Shown one piece after another: positions 7,739 to 16,839 of a DNA stretch of 32,000 bases. Under the pieces are notes generated by a model. It worked only from the letters and a program-made list of their open reading frames with translations. It did no database searches and was not told the origin of the DNA. How positions within the stretch are numbered: position 1 is the first letter of the stretch; every line of letters begins with the position of its first letter. Source of the DNA: an uncultured Mailhella sp. (GTDB taxonomy: Bacteria > Desulfobacterota > Desulfovibrionia > Desulfovibrionales > Desulfovibrionaceae); contig NZ_CAJJIC010000015.1 of assembly GCF_905187505.1 (NCBI RefSeq), positions 1-32,000 of the forward strand, read 5' to 3'. The translations under genes were made by a program, and so were the position numbers.

Positions 7739-8223
7739 CGCCCGCGTCCGGGCCGCGCGAGGGCGAGGGCGAAGCAGAAGAGAAGAAGAATCGCGCAGGC
7801 AAGGCCGAAGAGCTCGCGTCTGGCGTGCCTCTCCGCCATGCCGGGCTGCGCGTACACGGCCATGCCCGCCCGTCCTGCGGCATCGAGTTCCTCTCCGGCC
7901 CAGGGCGAGATGAACAGAAGTCCCGCCATCATGAGCAGGGCCGCCGCCGCGTTGCAGAGCGTCCATGGGCGGCGGAGGGCGTCTTTTCCGGCAAGCAGCG
8001 TCAGCGCAAGGCCCGTGAAGAGTGTGCCGAAGGCCCCCACGGGCACGAGCACCCGCTGACTTACGACGGCGGCGGCCCGAAGCAGGCCGAAGAGATCGCC
8101 TTCTCCGGCAAGCGGCGCTTCGTGCACGAGAATGAGCACGCACAGCACGCTGCCGAGCCATGAGGCCGCGGCGCCGACGTGCAGCACGCGAAGAACGAGC
8201 CGTCCTTTGTCTTCAAGGGTCAT
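7726..8223 (-). CDS. Four-helix inner-membrane protein, DUF2269/CopD-like
   Basis: 165 aa with four predicted TM segments at about 11-35, 57-78, 89-108 and 137-157. The first has the LRVLHVGAAASWLG pattern (His and Trp-Leu-Gly in helix 1) seen in small predicted membrane families of the DUF2269/CopD type. The minus-strand frame runs on downstream of the ileS start as a 1179-codon open frame. The ATG at 8223 is chosen because SD AGGGAG (8231-8236) precedes it and TM1 follows at once. The gene is convergent with the LtaS-like gene and overlaps its last 13 bp, and is divergent from ileS. No catalytic motif is visible. Function is unknown; family match is tentative. Confidence 0.72.
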   Translation of the reverse strand: MTLEDKGRLVLRVLHVGAAASWLGSVLCVLILVHEAPLAGEGDLFGLLRAAAVVSQRVLVPVGAFGTLFTGLALTLLAGKDALRRPWTLCNAAAALLMMAGLLFISPWAGEELDAAGRAGMAVYAQPGMAERHARRELFGLACAILLLFCFALALARPGRGRQLP

Positions 8224-8353
8224 GGGGGCGCTCCCTGTTTTTTTTGTCGTCTGCCGGCGGGATACCACGAGACGGCGAAAAGCGGGATGATATTTTCCGC
8301 GCGGCCGGAACGGGCGCACCCGGCGCCGTGCGTCCCGGCGGAGGAAATTGCGC

Positions 8354-8383
8354 TTGACATTTCTTCCCGACGCGGGAAAACAT
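8354..8383 (+). promoter_or_regulatory. ileS: Sigma-70-type promoter candidate for ileS
   Basis: A perfect -35, TTGACA (8354-8359), is followed after 18 bp by AAACAT (8378-8383), a poor -10. The leader would be about 80 nt. I see no T-box features (no specifier stem or antiterminator). Confidence 0.45.
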
Positions 8384-8472
8384 ACCTTTTTCGACTGCTT
8401 TCGGAGAGCGGTCTCTGACCGCGTGCCCCGCAAGGAATACCATGGCGCACTCCGCGCCCGGAGGAAAGCCTG

Positions 8473-11328
8473 ATGGCTGAATATAAGAAAACGCTGAATT
8501 TGCCTGTCACCGGTTTTCCCATGAAGGCGAATCTGGTTCAGAAGGAACCGGAAATGCTGAAATTCTGGGAAGAGAACAATGTGTTCCAGCTCATGCAGGA
8601 CGCTTCCGGCTCCCGGGGCGAATTCGTGCTGCATGACGGCCCGCCCTACGCCAACGGACACATTCACCTCGGCACGGCGCTGAACAAGATCCTCAAGGAC
8701 ATGATCATCAAGTCCCGCAACCTCATGGGCTGGAAGACCGGCTACATTCCCGGCTGGGACTGCCACGGCCTGCCCATCGAGCACAACGTGGAACTCGAGC
8801 TCGGCGACAAGAAGAAGGATCTGCCCGCGCACGTCATCCGCAAGCGCTGCCGTCAGTACGCGCAGAAGTTCCTCGACATTCAGCGCAAGGAATTCAAGCG
8901 TCTCGGCGTGCTCGGCGACTGGGAGCATCCCTACATGTCCATGGATCCGGCCTATGAGGCCGTGACCGCCTCGGAACTGGCCACCTTCGTGGAGAGAGGC
9001 GGCGTGGTGCGCAGCAAGAAGCCCATCTACTGGTGCTGCCACTGCAAGACCGCCCTTGCCGAAGCCGAAGTGGAATACCGCGACCTTTCCTCGCCTTCCA
9101 TCTACGTGCGCTTCCCTCTGCCCGACCCGAAGCTCGCGGACGTGTTCCCGAACGCCGACGTGTCGCGCGCCTACATCGTCATCTGGACCACGACTCCCTG
9201 GACGCTGCCGAGCAACCTTGCCGTGTGCGTGCATCCCGAGCTGCGCTACGCTCTCGTGGAGACCGGCGGCAGCCAGTACATTCTGGCCTCCGAGCTCGTG
9301 GAAGGCTGCGCGAAGACGTTCGGCTGGACCGATTATGCCGTCATCGGCGAGACCACCGGCGACAAGCTGGATCGTCTTGAGGCCCGTCATCCCTTCATCG
9401 ACCGTCCCTCGCTCGTCATCAACGGCGAGCACGTCACCCTCGACGCCGGCACGGGCTGCGTCCACACCGCTCCCGGTCACGGCCGCGAGGACTACGAAGT
9501 GGGCATGAAGTACGGCCTCGACGTGTATTCTCCCCTCGACGACGAGGGCCGCTTCCTGCCTTCCGTGGAATTCTTCGCCGGAATGCAGGTCTTCGACGCC
9601 AACCCCGCCGTCATCGCCAAGGTGGAGGAAGTCGGTCATCTCCTGGCCCGTCAGGACATCACCCATTCCTATCCCTGCTGCTGGCGCTGCAAGAATCCCG
9701 TCATTTTCCGCGCCACCACGCAGTGGTTCATCGGCATGGAGCCCAATAACCTGCGCGCCAAGGCGCTTGACGCCATCAAAAACAAGGTGAAGTGGATTCC
9801 TTCCTGGGGTCAGGGCCGCATCTACAACATGGTGGAATCGCGTCCCGACTGGTGCATTTCCCGTCAGAGAATGTGGGGCGTGCCCATTCTCGCCCTCATC
9901 TGCAAGGACTGCGGCGAAGTGTGGAACGACCCGGCATGGATGCGCGAAATCGCCTCCCGCTTCGCCACGCATCCTACGGGCTGCGACTACTGGTATGAGC
10001 ACGACGTTTCGGAAATCGCTCCCGAAGGCCTCACCTGCCCGCACTGCGGCGGAAAGCACTGGGAGAAGGAAGACGACATTCTCGACGTGTGGTTCGACTC
10101 CGGCACCAGCTTTGCCGCGGTCATGGAAAAGCGTCCCGAAGGCCGCGTTCCCGCCGATCTGTACCTTGAAGGCTCCGACCAGCACCGCGGCTGGTTCCAC
10201 AGCTCCCTGCTCGTGGCCGAGGGCACCCGCGACATTCCGCCCTACAAGGCCGTGCTCACCCACGGCTATGTGGTGGACGGCAGCGGCCGCAAGATGTCCA
10301 AGTCCGTGGGCAACGTGGTGGCGCCTCAGGAAGTCATCGACAAGTACGGCGCGGAACTTCTGCGCCTGTGGGTCGCTTCCGTGGACTACCGCGAAGACAT
10401 CCGCTATTCCGAAGAGATCATGAAGCGCCTTGTGGACGCCTATCGCCGCATCCGCAACACCTGCCGCTACATTCTCGGCAGCATTCACGACCTCACGCCC
10501 GAAAAGCTCGTGCCCTTCGCCTCCATGAAGCCGCTCGACCGCTACGTGCTGAGCCTTGTGGCCGCCTTCCATGAAGCCGCGGAAACCGCCTATCAGGAAT
10601 ACGAGTTCCACAAGGTGTTCCAGGGCCTGCACGGTCTGTGCGCCACGGAGCTTTCGGCCTTCTATCTCGACGTGCTCAAGGATCGTCTGTACTCCTCGCT
10701 GCCCGACAGCGCCGAACGCCGTTCCGCCCAGAGCGCCCTGTATCAGATGATGCTCATCATGCTGCGCGACATGGCGCCCATCATGAGCTTCACCGCCGAG
10801 GAGGCCTTCCGCTACATTCCCGAAGCCCTGAAGCCCGTGGACGCCGAAGGAAAGCCCGTGGTCACCGTGTTCGCCATGCCTCCCGTGGACGCCTCGAAGT
10901 TCCGTCTGTCCGACGACGAGCGCGGCGCGTGGGAAATGGTCATGGACATCCGTGCGGGCGTCACCCGCGCCATCGAGCCCCTGCGCAAGGAAGGCGTCAT
11001 CGGTCACGCGCTCGACACCCACGTCACCCTGTACGTGGACGACAAGCTCCGTGCCGCCATCGCCGACAGCGGGGCCGACATGCGTTCGGTGTGCATCGTG
11101 TCTCAGCTCGACCTTGCGCCCTTCAAGGACGCGCCCGTGGACGCTCTTGCGAACGCTCAGCTCGACGAGTGCCCCGGCCTTGCCGTGCGCGTGAAGAAGG
11201 CCGACGGCGAAAAGTGCGAACGCTGCTGGATGTACTCGGACAAGATCGGCGCCGATCCCGAGCATCCCACGCTGTGCCCGCGCTGCGCTGCGGTCATGAA
11301 GGAACTTGAGGCCGGAGAAAAAGAGTGA
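8473..11328 (+). CDS. ileS: Isoleucyl-tRNA synthetase
   Basis: 951 aa, full length. A cytoplasmic class I synthetase that charges tRNA-Ile. It has the HIGH motif as HIHLG (63-67), a large inserted editing (CP1) domain in the first half, KMSKS (607-611) and a C-terminal zinc finger with C915, C918, C935 and C938. The LDVWFDSGTS and HGYVVDGSGRKMSKS stretches are typical of IleRS rather than ValRS or LeuRS. Start: SD GGAGG (8460-8464) sits 8 bp before the ATG. The stop overlaps the GTG start of lspA by 4 bp, so the two are translationally coupled. No truncation or frameshift seen. Confidence 0.98.
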   Translation: MAEYKKTLNLPVTGFPMKANLVQKEPEMLKFWEENNVFQLMQDASGSRGEFVLHDGPPYANGHIHLGTALNKILKDMIIKSRNLMGWKTGYIPGWDCHGLPIEHNVELELGDKKKDLPAHVIRKRCRQYAQKFLDIQRKEFKRLGVLGDWEHPYMSMDPAYEAVTASELATFVERGGVVRSKKPIYWCCHCKTALAEAEVEYRDLSSPSIYVRFPLPDPKLADVFPNADVSRAYIVIWTTTPWTLPSNLAVCVHPELRYALVETGGSQYILASELVEGCAKTFGWTDYAVIGETTGDKLDRLEARHPFIDRPSLVINGEHVTLDAGTGCVHTAPGHGREDYEVGMKYGLDVYSPLDDEGRFLPSVEFFAGMQVFDANPAVIAKVEEVGHLLARQDITHSYPCCWRCKNPVIFRATTQWFIGMEPNNLRAKALDAIKNKVKWIPSWGQGRIYNMVESRPDWCISRQRMWGVPILALICKDCGEVWNDPAWMREIASRFATHPTGCDYWYEHDVSEIAPEGLTCPHCGGKHWEKEDDILDVWFDSGTSFAAVMEKRPEGRVPADLYLEGSDQHRGWFHSSLLVAEGTRDIPPYKAVLTHGYVVDGSGRKMSKSVGNVVAPQEVIDKYGAELLRLWVASVDYREDIRYSEEIMKRLVDAYRRIRNTCRYILGSIHDLTPEKLVPFASMKPLDRYVLSLVAAFHEAAETAYQEYEFHKVFQGLHGLCATELSAFYLDVLKDRLYSSLPDSAERRSAQSALYQMMLIMLRDMAPIMSFTAEEAFRYIPEALKPVDAEGKPVVTVFAMPPVDASKFRLSDDERGAWEMVMDIRAGVTRAIEPLRKEGVIGHALDTHVTLYVDDKLRAAIADSGADMRSVCIVSQLDLAPFKDAPVDALANAQLDECPGLAVRVKKADGEKCERCWMYSDKIGADPEHPTLCPRCAAVMKELEAGEKE

Positions 11329-11825
11329 AAGGGGCGGTAAACCGCCATGTCGTCGTCTTTTCGGTGGCGCTGGTCTGGCTTGTGCTGGACCAGCTCACCA
11401 AGGCGGCGGTTACGGCACGCATCGCCGTGGGAAGCGGCTTTTCCGTCATCGACGGATGCTTCAACCTCGTGCACGTGCTCAACCGCGGAGCCGCCTTCGG
11501 CTTTCTGAACAGCGACGAGACCGACTGGCAGTTCTGGCTGTTTCTTGCGGCCGCGCTGCTCGTGGCGGGCGTCATCGTGCACATCGTGCGCACGTCCGCC
11601 TACAGCCGCACGCTGTTCATCGGCCTGGGGAGCATTCTCGGCGGCGCGGCGGGCAACCTCATCGACAGGGTGCGCTTCCGCGCCGTGACCGATTTTCTGG
11701 ACGTGTACTGGGGCGCGTGGCACTGGCCGGCCTTCAACGTGGCGGACATTGCCATATGCCTCGGGGTGCTTCTTGCCGGAATCGCGCTTCTCCGGCAGGG
11801 ACGTGAAGACGACGGGGGAAAATAG
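11325..11825 (+). CDS. lspA: Lipoprotein signal peptidase II
   Basis: 166 aa, four TM segments. LspA cleaves the signal peptide of diacylglyceryl prolipoproteins in the inner membrane. Conserved boxes are LVLDQLTK (19-26), NRGAAFGFL (53-61), GGAAGNLIDR (106-115), the catalytic D123 (AVTDFLD) and the catalytic D141 (NVADIAIC). It starts with GTG in a GTGA overlap with the ileS stop, with a weak SD (GGAG) inside ileS. ileS-lspA coupling is common in bacteria. A lipoprotein substrate (the YbgF-like protein) is encoded about 660 bp downstream. Confidence 0.97.
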   Translation: MKGAVNRHVVVFSVALVWLVLDQLTKAAVTARIAVGSGFSVIDGCFNLVHVLNRGAAFGFLNSDETDWQFWLFLAAALLVAGVIVHIVRTSAYSRTLFIGLGSILGGAAGNLIDRVRFRAVTDFLDVYWGAWHWPAFNVADIAICLGVLLAGIALLRQGREDDGGK

Positions 11826-11827
11826 CC

Positions 11828-12367
11828 GTGCTCATTTCCGACCTCAGCAGCGAACAGCTGCTCATGCTCATCATTCCGGCGCTGCCCAACATGTGGGCCT
11901 TAAAGCACGCCATGTACCACGACTTTCCCACCACGCAGGAAAAGTACCGCTGGATGATGGCCTGCGTGTTTCTGCCCTGCGTGGCGGGCGTGGCCTACTA
12001 CTTCGTGGGCAGAAAGCACGCCAGCAGGGAAAAGGTGGACATACGCGCGAGAATTGAGGCCGAGCGGGCCCGTGCCGCCGAGGAAAAGGCGAAGGCGGCC
12101 GAAGCTGCCGGAGAGGCGGTTCCGACAGCGGCGGACGCCGTGCACGACGCGGAGCGGCAGGACGTTCTTTCGGCCGGGCAGTCTCCGCAAGCCGGGCAGG
12201 AGCCCGACCGTGCGCCTGGGCACGGGACGCGGCAGACGGGAGGCGCCTCTTCCGACAATGCCGCCTTCCCCCGTGAGGAAGGGGAACGTCCCGGAGCCCG
12301 GAAGAATGCCCCGGGCGACGAGTGGTCCTTCGGCTGTCCCGACGACGTGCGGAAGCCGCAGGCGTGA
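11828..12367 (+). CDS. PLDc_N-type membrane protein with hydrophilic tail
   Basis: 179 aa. Residues 9-60 form two TM segments matching the cardiolipin-synthase N-terminal module (PLDc_N): LIIPALPNMWALKHA, a short polar stretch, then a helix ending in YYFVGRKH. There is no phospholipase D catalytic HKD motif. From about 65 on it is a charged Ala/Glu/Arg-rich stretch (probable coiled coil to about 95) and then a low-complexity hydrophilic tail. GTG start 2 bp after the lspA stop, with a GGGGGA SD in the end of lspA, so it belongs to the ileS-lspA transcript. Function unknown; perhaps a membrane anchor or assembly factor. Confidence 0.75.
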   Translation: MLISDLSSEQLLMLIIPALPNMWALKHAMYHDFPTTQEKYRWMMACVFLPCVAGVAYYFVGRKHASREKVDIRARIEAERARAAEEKAKAAEAAGEAVPTAADAVHDAERQDVLSAGQSPQAGQEPDRAPGHGTRQTGGASSDNAAFPREEGERPGARKNAPGDEWSFGCPDDVRKPQA

Positions 12368-12485
12368 ATTTTTGACTGAAGCCCCGGGCCGAATGCGTTT
12401 CGGAGGAGCATCCCCGATCGGAGCGGAGCTTTCATGCAACGGGAGCGGGCAGGGCCCGCGTCCTCATCAATCAGGAGAAAAGGTC

Positions 12486-13337
12486 ATGGAACTTATTAAA
12501 TGGGGTCGGAATCTCGCCCTGTTGTCCCTGCCTCTGATGCTGACGGCGTGCGTGACGAGCAGCGAGCATAATGCCCTTCAGGCTCAGGTCAATCAGATCA
12601 ACCGTCAGGTGAGCAGCAGCCAGACCAATCAGGCCGACAGCTGGTCGCAGCTCATGGAAATGCGTCAGGAGCTGTCGGAACTGCGCGGTCAGATAGACAC
12701 GCTGAACTATGCCCTCCAGCGCGCGGGCGGCGCGCAGAAGATGGCCGACACCCTGGCCGTGCACGATCGCGCCCTGCGTCTTCTCGAAAGCCAGATGGCG
12801 CTGGATCTGCAGCTCGGCGGCGAACAGCCCGGTCAGCCCGGCGTGCCCGGCGCCGACGCCTCGGCCGTGCCCGGCGCGCAGGCCGCGCCTTCCGTGGCCG
12901 CCGCTCCCGCAGCGGCCGCCGCACAGGCCGCTCCCGCCGCGCAGCCCGCGGCCAATGTGGACATGGCGCAGGCTCTGTACGACAACGGCATGAAGTCGTT
13001 CAACTCCCGCAACTATCAGGCCGCGCTGCGCTCCTTCAGCGACTTCACCAAGACCTATCCCAAGAACAAGCTGGTTTCCAACGCGTGGTTCTGGCAGGGC
13101 GAATGCCAGTATCAGATGAAGAACTACGCCGAAGCCGCGCTGGCCTATGAAAACGTGATTTCCGGCTATCCCAACAGCGTGAAGGCTCCGGCCTCCTACC
13201 TGAAGCAGGGCATGGCCTTTTTGCAGCTCAACAAGAAGGCCGCGGCCAAGCAGCGCCTCACCGAGCTTACCCGCAAGTTCCCCAAGGCTCCCGAGGCCAC
13301 CCGCGCCAAGCAGGTCATTTCTCAGAACAAGCTGTAA
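12486..13337 (+). CDS. ybgF: YbgF/CpoB-like outer-membrane lipoprotein with TPRs
   Basis: 283 aa. The N-terminus has a lipoprotein signal with lipobox LTAC and acylated Cys22; the next residues (VTSS) do not give an inner-membrane retention signal. Residues 28-100 are a Gln-rich coiled coil, the trimerising region of YbgF. About 115-160 is an Ala/Pro/Gln linker, and 160-283 are TPR repeats with ALYDNGMKSF, YPKNKLVSNAWFWQGECQY and the final KFPKAPEATRAKQV. E. coli CpoB/YbgF coordinates Tol-Pal with PBP1B but is soluble periplasmic; this one is lipid-anchored. No tol/pal genes lie in the window. ATG 12486 follows SD AGGAG (12473-12477); the frame continues upstream without the signal peptide. 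Confidence 0.85.
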   Translation: MELIKWGRNLALLSLPLMLTACVTSSEHNALQAQVNQINRQVSSSQTNQADSWSQLMEMRQELSELRGQIDTLNYALQRAGGAQKMADTLAVHDRALRLLESQMALDLQLGGEQPGQPGVPGADASAVPGAQAAPSVAAAPAAAAAQAAPAAQPAANVDMAQALYDNGMKSFNSRNYQAALRSFSDFTKTYPKNKLVSNAWFWQGECQYQMKNYAEAALAYENVISGYPNSVKAPASYLKQGMAFLQLNKKAAAKQRLTELTRKFPKAPEATRAKQVISQNKL

Positions 13338-13490
13338 TGCTTTTGCGCTCCGCCTACCCCTTGCCGGTGCGTTTCGGCAGGGGATCGGCGACCGGCGTTT
13401 TTCCGCTCCGCATGACGGAAGCGGCGCTTTCGAGCCTGACGTCCTTTCGGCGTCGGGCTCCCTGCGTTTCCGGGCCTTCGGGCCGCTCAC

Positions 13491-13519
13491 TTGGCAACCG
13501 GGGAAGAATCGGCTATAAT
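13491..13519 (+). promoter_or_regulatory. Strong sigma-70 promoter for the DEAD-box helicase operon
   Basis: TTGGCA (13491-13496), a 17-bp spacer and a perfect TATAAT (13514-13519). The predicted start near 13526 gives a leader of about 47 nt. It is the best sigma-70 promoter I found in the window. Confidence 0.8.
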
Positions 13520-13572
13520 ATTCCGTTTTCTCAAGAAAGTCATATACTTCATTCTCTTATCAGGATTCGCCA

Positions 13573-15327
13573 ATGTCGGATACCATAACGAACGACGAGG
13601 AGCTTCAGATCACGGCTCCTGAACATTCTCTGCCGCCCTGCGCGCTGGAAGAGCTGCCCGAGGTCATGCAGCAGGCCTGCGCGCGCGCAGGCTGGACGCG
13701 CCTCATGCCCGTGCAGACGCACGCGCTTCCCTACCTCATGGCCGGACGCGACCTCATGGTGCAGTCCCGCACGGGCAGCGGCAAGACCGGCGCGTATCTG
13801 CTGCCGCTTCTTTCTCTGCTCGATCCTGCGGAAAAAAAGCCGCAGGCCCTCATTCTTGCCCCCACGCGCGAGCTCGCCGGCCAGGTGGAGCACGAGGCGC
13901 ATCTTCTTTTTGAAGGCACGGGCCTTGCCGTGACCGCCCTTTACGGCGGCGTGGGCTACGGCCGTCAGCTCGAGGCCCTGCGCGAGGGCGTGCAGGTCAT
14001 CGTGGGCACGCCCGGCCGCGTGCTCGACCATCTTCTGCGCCGCACTCTTTCCCTCGACGCCCTGCGCGTCCTTGTCTTCGACGAGGCGGACAGAATGCTC
14101 TCCATCGGCTTCTACCCCGACATGAAGGAGATTCAGCGCTATCTGCCCTCGCATCCCATGCTTTCCGCGCTCTTTTCCGCCACCTATCCCCAGCACGTCC
14201 TGAACCTCGCCGGAGAATTCCTGCGCGAGCCCGAGATGCTCAGCCTCTCGCAGGGGCACGTGCACGTGGCCACCATTCAGCATTTCTTCGTGGAATGCGG
14301 ACGCATGGACAAGGACCGCACTCTCGTGCGCCTCATGGAAACCGAGAATCCCACCTCGGCCATCATCTTCTGCAACACCAAGTCCAACGTGCACTACGTC
14401 ACCGCCGTGCTCAAGGGCTTCGGCTACAACGCCGACGAGCTTTCCGCCGACCTTTCGCAGAACAAGCGCGAAGACGTGCTGAACCGCCTGCGCGAGGGCA
14501 AGGTGCGTCTGCTCGTGGCCACCGACGTGGCCGCCCGCGGCATCGACATTCCCGCGCTCTCCCACGTGTTCCTCTACGAACCGCCGGAAGACCGCGAGTC
14601 CTACATCCACCGCGCGGGCCGCACGGGCCGCGCCGGAGCGGCGGGCACGGTCATTTCGCTTGTGGACATCATGGAGAAGATGGAGCTTCTGCGCATCGCC
14701 TCCTTCTACCGCATCGACCTTGCGCCGCTTGCCAATCCCACGGACGAAGACGTGGCCGTGGCCGTGGGCAGGCGCGAGACCGCGCTTCTCGACGCCCGCC
14801 GCAGAGCCTGCACCGGGCTTCAGCTCGAGCGCGTGCGCCGCTATCTGCCGCTCGTGAAGGAGCTTGCCGGAAGCGACGACGAGGATCAGATGCTTCTGCT
14901 CGCGCTGCTCATGGACGCGGACTATCAGCGCAGCCTCGGCATGGAGCAGTCGCTGCCCCGTCCCCGTGCGGCGGAGGCCGGTCGTTCCTCCTCCCGGCGC
15001 GGCAGAGGCCGCGAGAAGGACGAAGGATTGGAAGCCGAAGGCGGGTCCCGCCCCAAAAAGCGCAGACGCGGCAGGGGCCGCGGCGCCGCGGCTGAAGGCG
15101 AAGCTTCCTCCCCGGCCGAGGCCGTGACGGAGCAGCAGAGCCGGGCAGGGGACTCCGAGACCGCATCCTCCGAAAGCGCCGTCGACAAAGAAGCGTCTTC
15201 CGGCAGCGAGGGCCGTTCCCGTCGGCCGCGCCGCCGTTCCCGCCGTCGTTCCCACGCGGAATCCGGGGCGGAAAAAGGTGCGGAAGGCGCCGCGGAAACT
15301 TCTTCTCAGGCGGGCGAAACGGAGTAG
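13573..15327 (+). CDS. DEAD-box RNA helicase with Arg-rich tail
   Basis: 584 aa, an ATP-dependent RNA helicase. The core (about 20-375) has Q motif Q48, motif I GSGKT (68-72), Ia PTREL (97-101), TPGR (146-149), DEAD (170-173) and SAT (202-204). The second RecA domain shows IIFCNTK, LVATDVAARGID and YIHRAGRTGRAG. A 60-80 residue helical extension follows, and from about 450 to the end there is a low-complexity tail with RRGRGR, KKRRRGRGRG and RRPRRRSRRRS blocks among acidic Ser/Glu/Ala stretches, probably for RNA binding. Likely roles are ribosome assembly or cold adaptation (CsdA/RhlE-like); which subfamily is unclear. SD AGGA at 13562-13565. First gene of a three-gene unit. Confidence 0.95.
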   Translation: MSDTITNDEELQITAPEHSLPPCALEELPEVMQQACARAGWTRLMPVQTHALPYLMAGRDLMVQSRTGSGKTGAYLLPLLSLLDPAEKKPQALILAPTRELAGQVEHEAHLLFEGTGLAVTALYGGVGYGRQLEALREGVQVIVGTPGRVLDHLLRRTLSLDALRVLVFDEADRMLSIGFYPDMKEIQRYLPSHPMLSALFSATYPQHVLNLAGEFLREPEMLSLSQGHVHVATIQHFFVECGRMDKDRTLVRLMETENPTSAIIFCNTKSNVHYVTAVLKGFGYNADELSADLSQNKREDVLNRLREGKVRLLVATDVAARGIDIPALSHVFLYEPPEDRESYIHRAGRTGRAGAAGTVISLVDIMEKMELLRIASFYRIDLAPLANPTDEDVAVAVGRRETALLDARRRACTGLQLERVRRYLPLVKELAGSDDEDQMLLLALLMDADYQRSLGMEQSLPRPRAAEAGRSSSRRGRGREKDEGLEAEGGSRPKKRRRGRGRGAAAEGEASSPAEAVTEQQSRAGDSETASSESAVDKEASSGSEGRSRRPRRRSRRRSHAESGAEKGAEGAAETSSQAGETE

Positions 15328-15331
15328 AACC

Positions 15332-15802
15332 GTGCGAATGTCCGGCACGGTGGTCGATCCGCAGGCAGGCAACGCCAGCCCCGAGGCGCTTGTCGGAACC
15401 TTTGAGGCTCTGCTTGCCGAAGCGGATTTTGCCGCCTTTTTGAAAATGCTCGGCATCGGCCGCATGGCCTTTTCCGCAAGACGCGCCATGCGGCCCGTGT
15501 TCACGGCGCTGTGCATAGGGGTGTGGCGTCTTGCGCTGCAAAGGGCCGTGCCCGACCGCAGCGACGAAGCCTACGAGGCCTATCTGGCCACGCTCTGGCC
15601 GAAGGTGAAGGACGCCGACGCCTTCATGGTGCTCGTGCGCGACGTGGCCGGGCATCTGCCGAGGCGCGGCGAGGACGACTTCACGCCCACGGCAGGGGAC
15701 GTGTTCGTGCGCGCGGGCAGAAAGCCCGATCAGGCCGCCCTTGTGGGCATGGCGCTCTTTCTGCGCCGAATGTACGATTATTTCTTCAACCATCTCATGT
15801 AA
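15332..15802 (+). CDS. Unknown cytosolic protein between helicase and TrmI
   Basis: 156 aa, mostly helical, no signal peptide or TM segment, no motif I recognise. I start it at GTG 15332 because SD GGAG (15321-15324), which overlaps the helicase stop, is then 7 nt away; ATG 15338 would shorten it by two residues. The acidic patch DRSDEAYEAYLATLWP and the C-terminal LFLRRMYDYFFNHLM look like folded, conserved protein rather than chance frame. It sits 4 bp after the helicase and 11 bp before trmI, so it is co-transcribed with two RNA-acting enzymes and could work with one of them. Confidence 0.75.
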   Translation: MRMSGTVVDPQAGNASPEALVGTFEALLAEADFAAFLKMLGIGRMAFSARRAMRPVFTALCIGVWRLALQRAVPDRSDEAYEAYLATLWPKVKDADAFMVLVRDVAGHLPRRGEDDFTPTAGDVFVRAGRKPDQAALVGMALFLRRMYDYFFNHLM

Positions 15803-15813
15803 CAGGAATCACT

Positions 15814-16722
15814 ATGCCTCAGTACGGCGATCTCGTCATTCTGGCTTCTCCGCGCGGCAAGCGTCACATCTACCGCATGGAGGAGGGGCACGACCTGCAC
15901 ACGCAGGACGGCGTCATGCGCGCGGCCGACGTTGTGGCCGCCGATTTCGGCTCGGAAGTGCGCACCGCCATGGGCGTGCCCTTCCGTCGGGAAAAGCCCC
16001 AGCTCTACGACCTGGTCATGGGCATCAAGAGACAGACGCAGATCATGTATCCCAAGGACATGGGACTCATCTGCTTCAAGCTCGGCGTGGGCAACGGCCG
16101 CACCATACTCGAAGCCGGTTCCGGCTCCGGCGGCTTCACGCTGGCGCTTTCGTGGTTTTCCGGTCCGAACGGCCATGTGCACAGCTTCGAGGCGCGCGAG
16201 GAGTTCCACAAGCTTGCGAAGCGCAACGTGGCGTGGGCGGGCGTCGGCGACAACGTCACCTTTCATCTGCGCGACATCGCCGACGGCTTCGGCGTCGATG
16301 ATCCCGACGTTCTGAACGGGCAGAAGGGCGACGCGCTCTTTCTCGACGTGCGCACCCCGTGGGAGTATCTCGACGCCGCGCGCGAGGCCCTCGTGCCGGG
16401 CGCGCCCATAGCTTTTCTTCTGCCCACCATCGAGCAGGTGTCGGAGCTCATCAAGGCCCTTGAAATCGGCCCGTTCGAGGAAACGGAAGTGTGCGAGATC
16501 CTCGTCCGTCCCTGGAAGGTCGTGCCCGGACGCCTGCGTCCTGCCGACCGCATGAGCGCCCACACCGCGTTTCTCGTGTTCACGAGAATCCAGGAACGCA
16601 GCGCCGACTGGGACGCGCGCATCCCGCTCGGCACCCGCGAACGCAAGCAGGAGGCCGCGCGGCAGGCCCGTCTTGCCGCCGCCCGCGGCGACGACCCCGA
16701 CGCAGTGGACTACGAACTTTAG
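15814..16722 (+). CDS. trmI: tRNA (adenine-N1-)-methyltransferase, TrmI-type
   Basis: 302 aa. TrmI uses SAM to make m1A58 in the tRNA T-loop and works as a homotetramer in the cytosol. An N-terminal beta domain (1-70) is followed by RQTQIMYPKDMG (73-84), the family signature before the Rossmann fold. SAM motif I is LEAGSGSGG (99-107), the acidic end of strand 2 is FEAR, and motif IV is ALFLDVRTPWEYL. The C-terminus is longer than minimal TrmI and ends in an Arg/Ala-rich helix. ATG 15814 follows SD AGGA (15804-15807). Last gene of the helicase unit, closed by a strong terminator. Confidence 0.9.
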   Translation: MPQYGDLVILASPRGKRHIYRMEEGHDLHTQDGVMRAADVVAADFGSEVRTAMGVPFRREKPQLYDLVMGIKRQTQIMYPKDMGLICFKLGVGNGRTILEAGSGSGGFTLALSWFSGPNGHVHSFEAREEFHKLAKRNVAWAGVGDNVTFHLRDIADGFGVDDPDVLNGQKGDALFLDVRTPWEYLDAAREALVPGAPIAFLLPTIEQVSELIKALEIGPFEETEVCEILVRPWKVVPGRLRPADRMSAHTAFLVFTRIQERSADWDARIPLGTRERKQEAARQARLAAARGDDPDAVDYEL

Positions 16723-16737
16723 CGGAAGCACCGTTCC

Positions 16738-16770
16738 CGGCCGGGATCTTCCCGGCCGTTCTTTGTTTTT
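16738..16770 (+). terminator. Rho-independent terminator after trmI
   Basis: Perfect 9-bp stem CGGCCGGGA (16738-16746) / TCCCGGCCG (16750-16758) with a 3-nt loop, then TTCTTTGTTTTT. Confidence 0.9.
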
Positions 16771-16839
16771 CTGCGGCCCGTCCGCCGGGGCGGGGCCGCA
16801 TCTTGTCACCGCAACGCGGGGTCTTCCCCGGATATCGTC

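Noticed and set aside
7726..11265. 1179-codon open frame on the minus strand
   Set aside because: Most of it is antisense to ileS and shows biased, His/Gly/Val-rich translation typical of GC-rich shadows. Only its last 165 codons, starting at 8223 with an SD, are a real gene.
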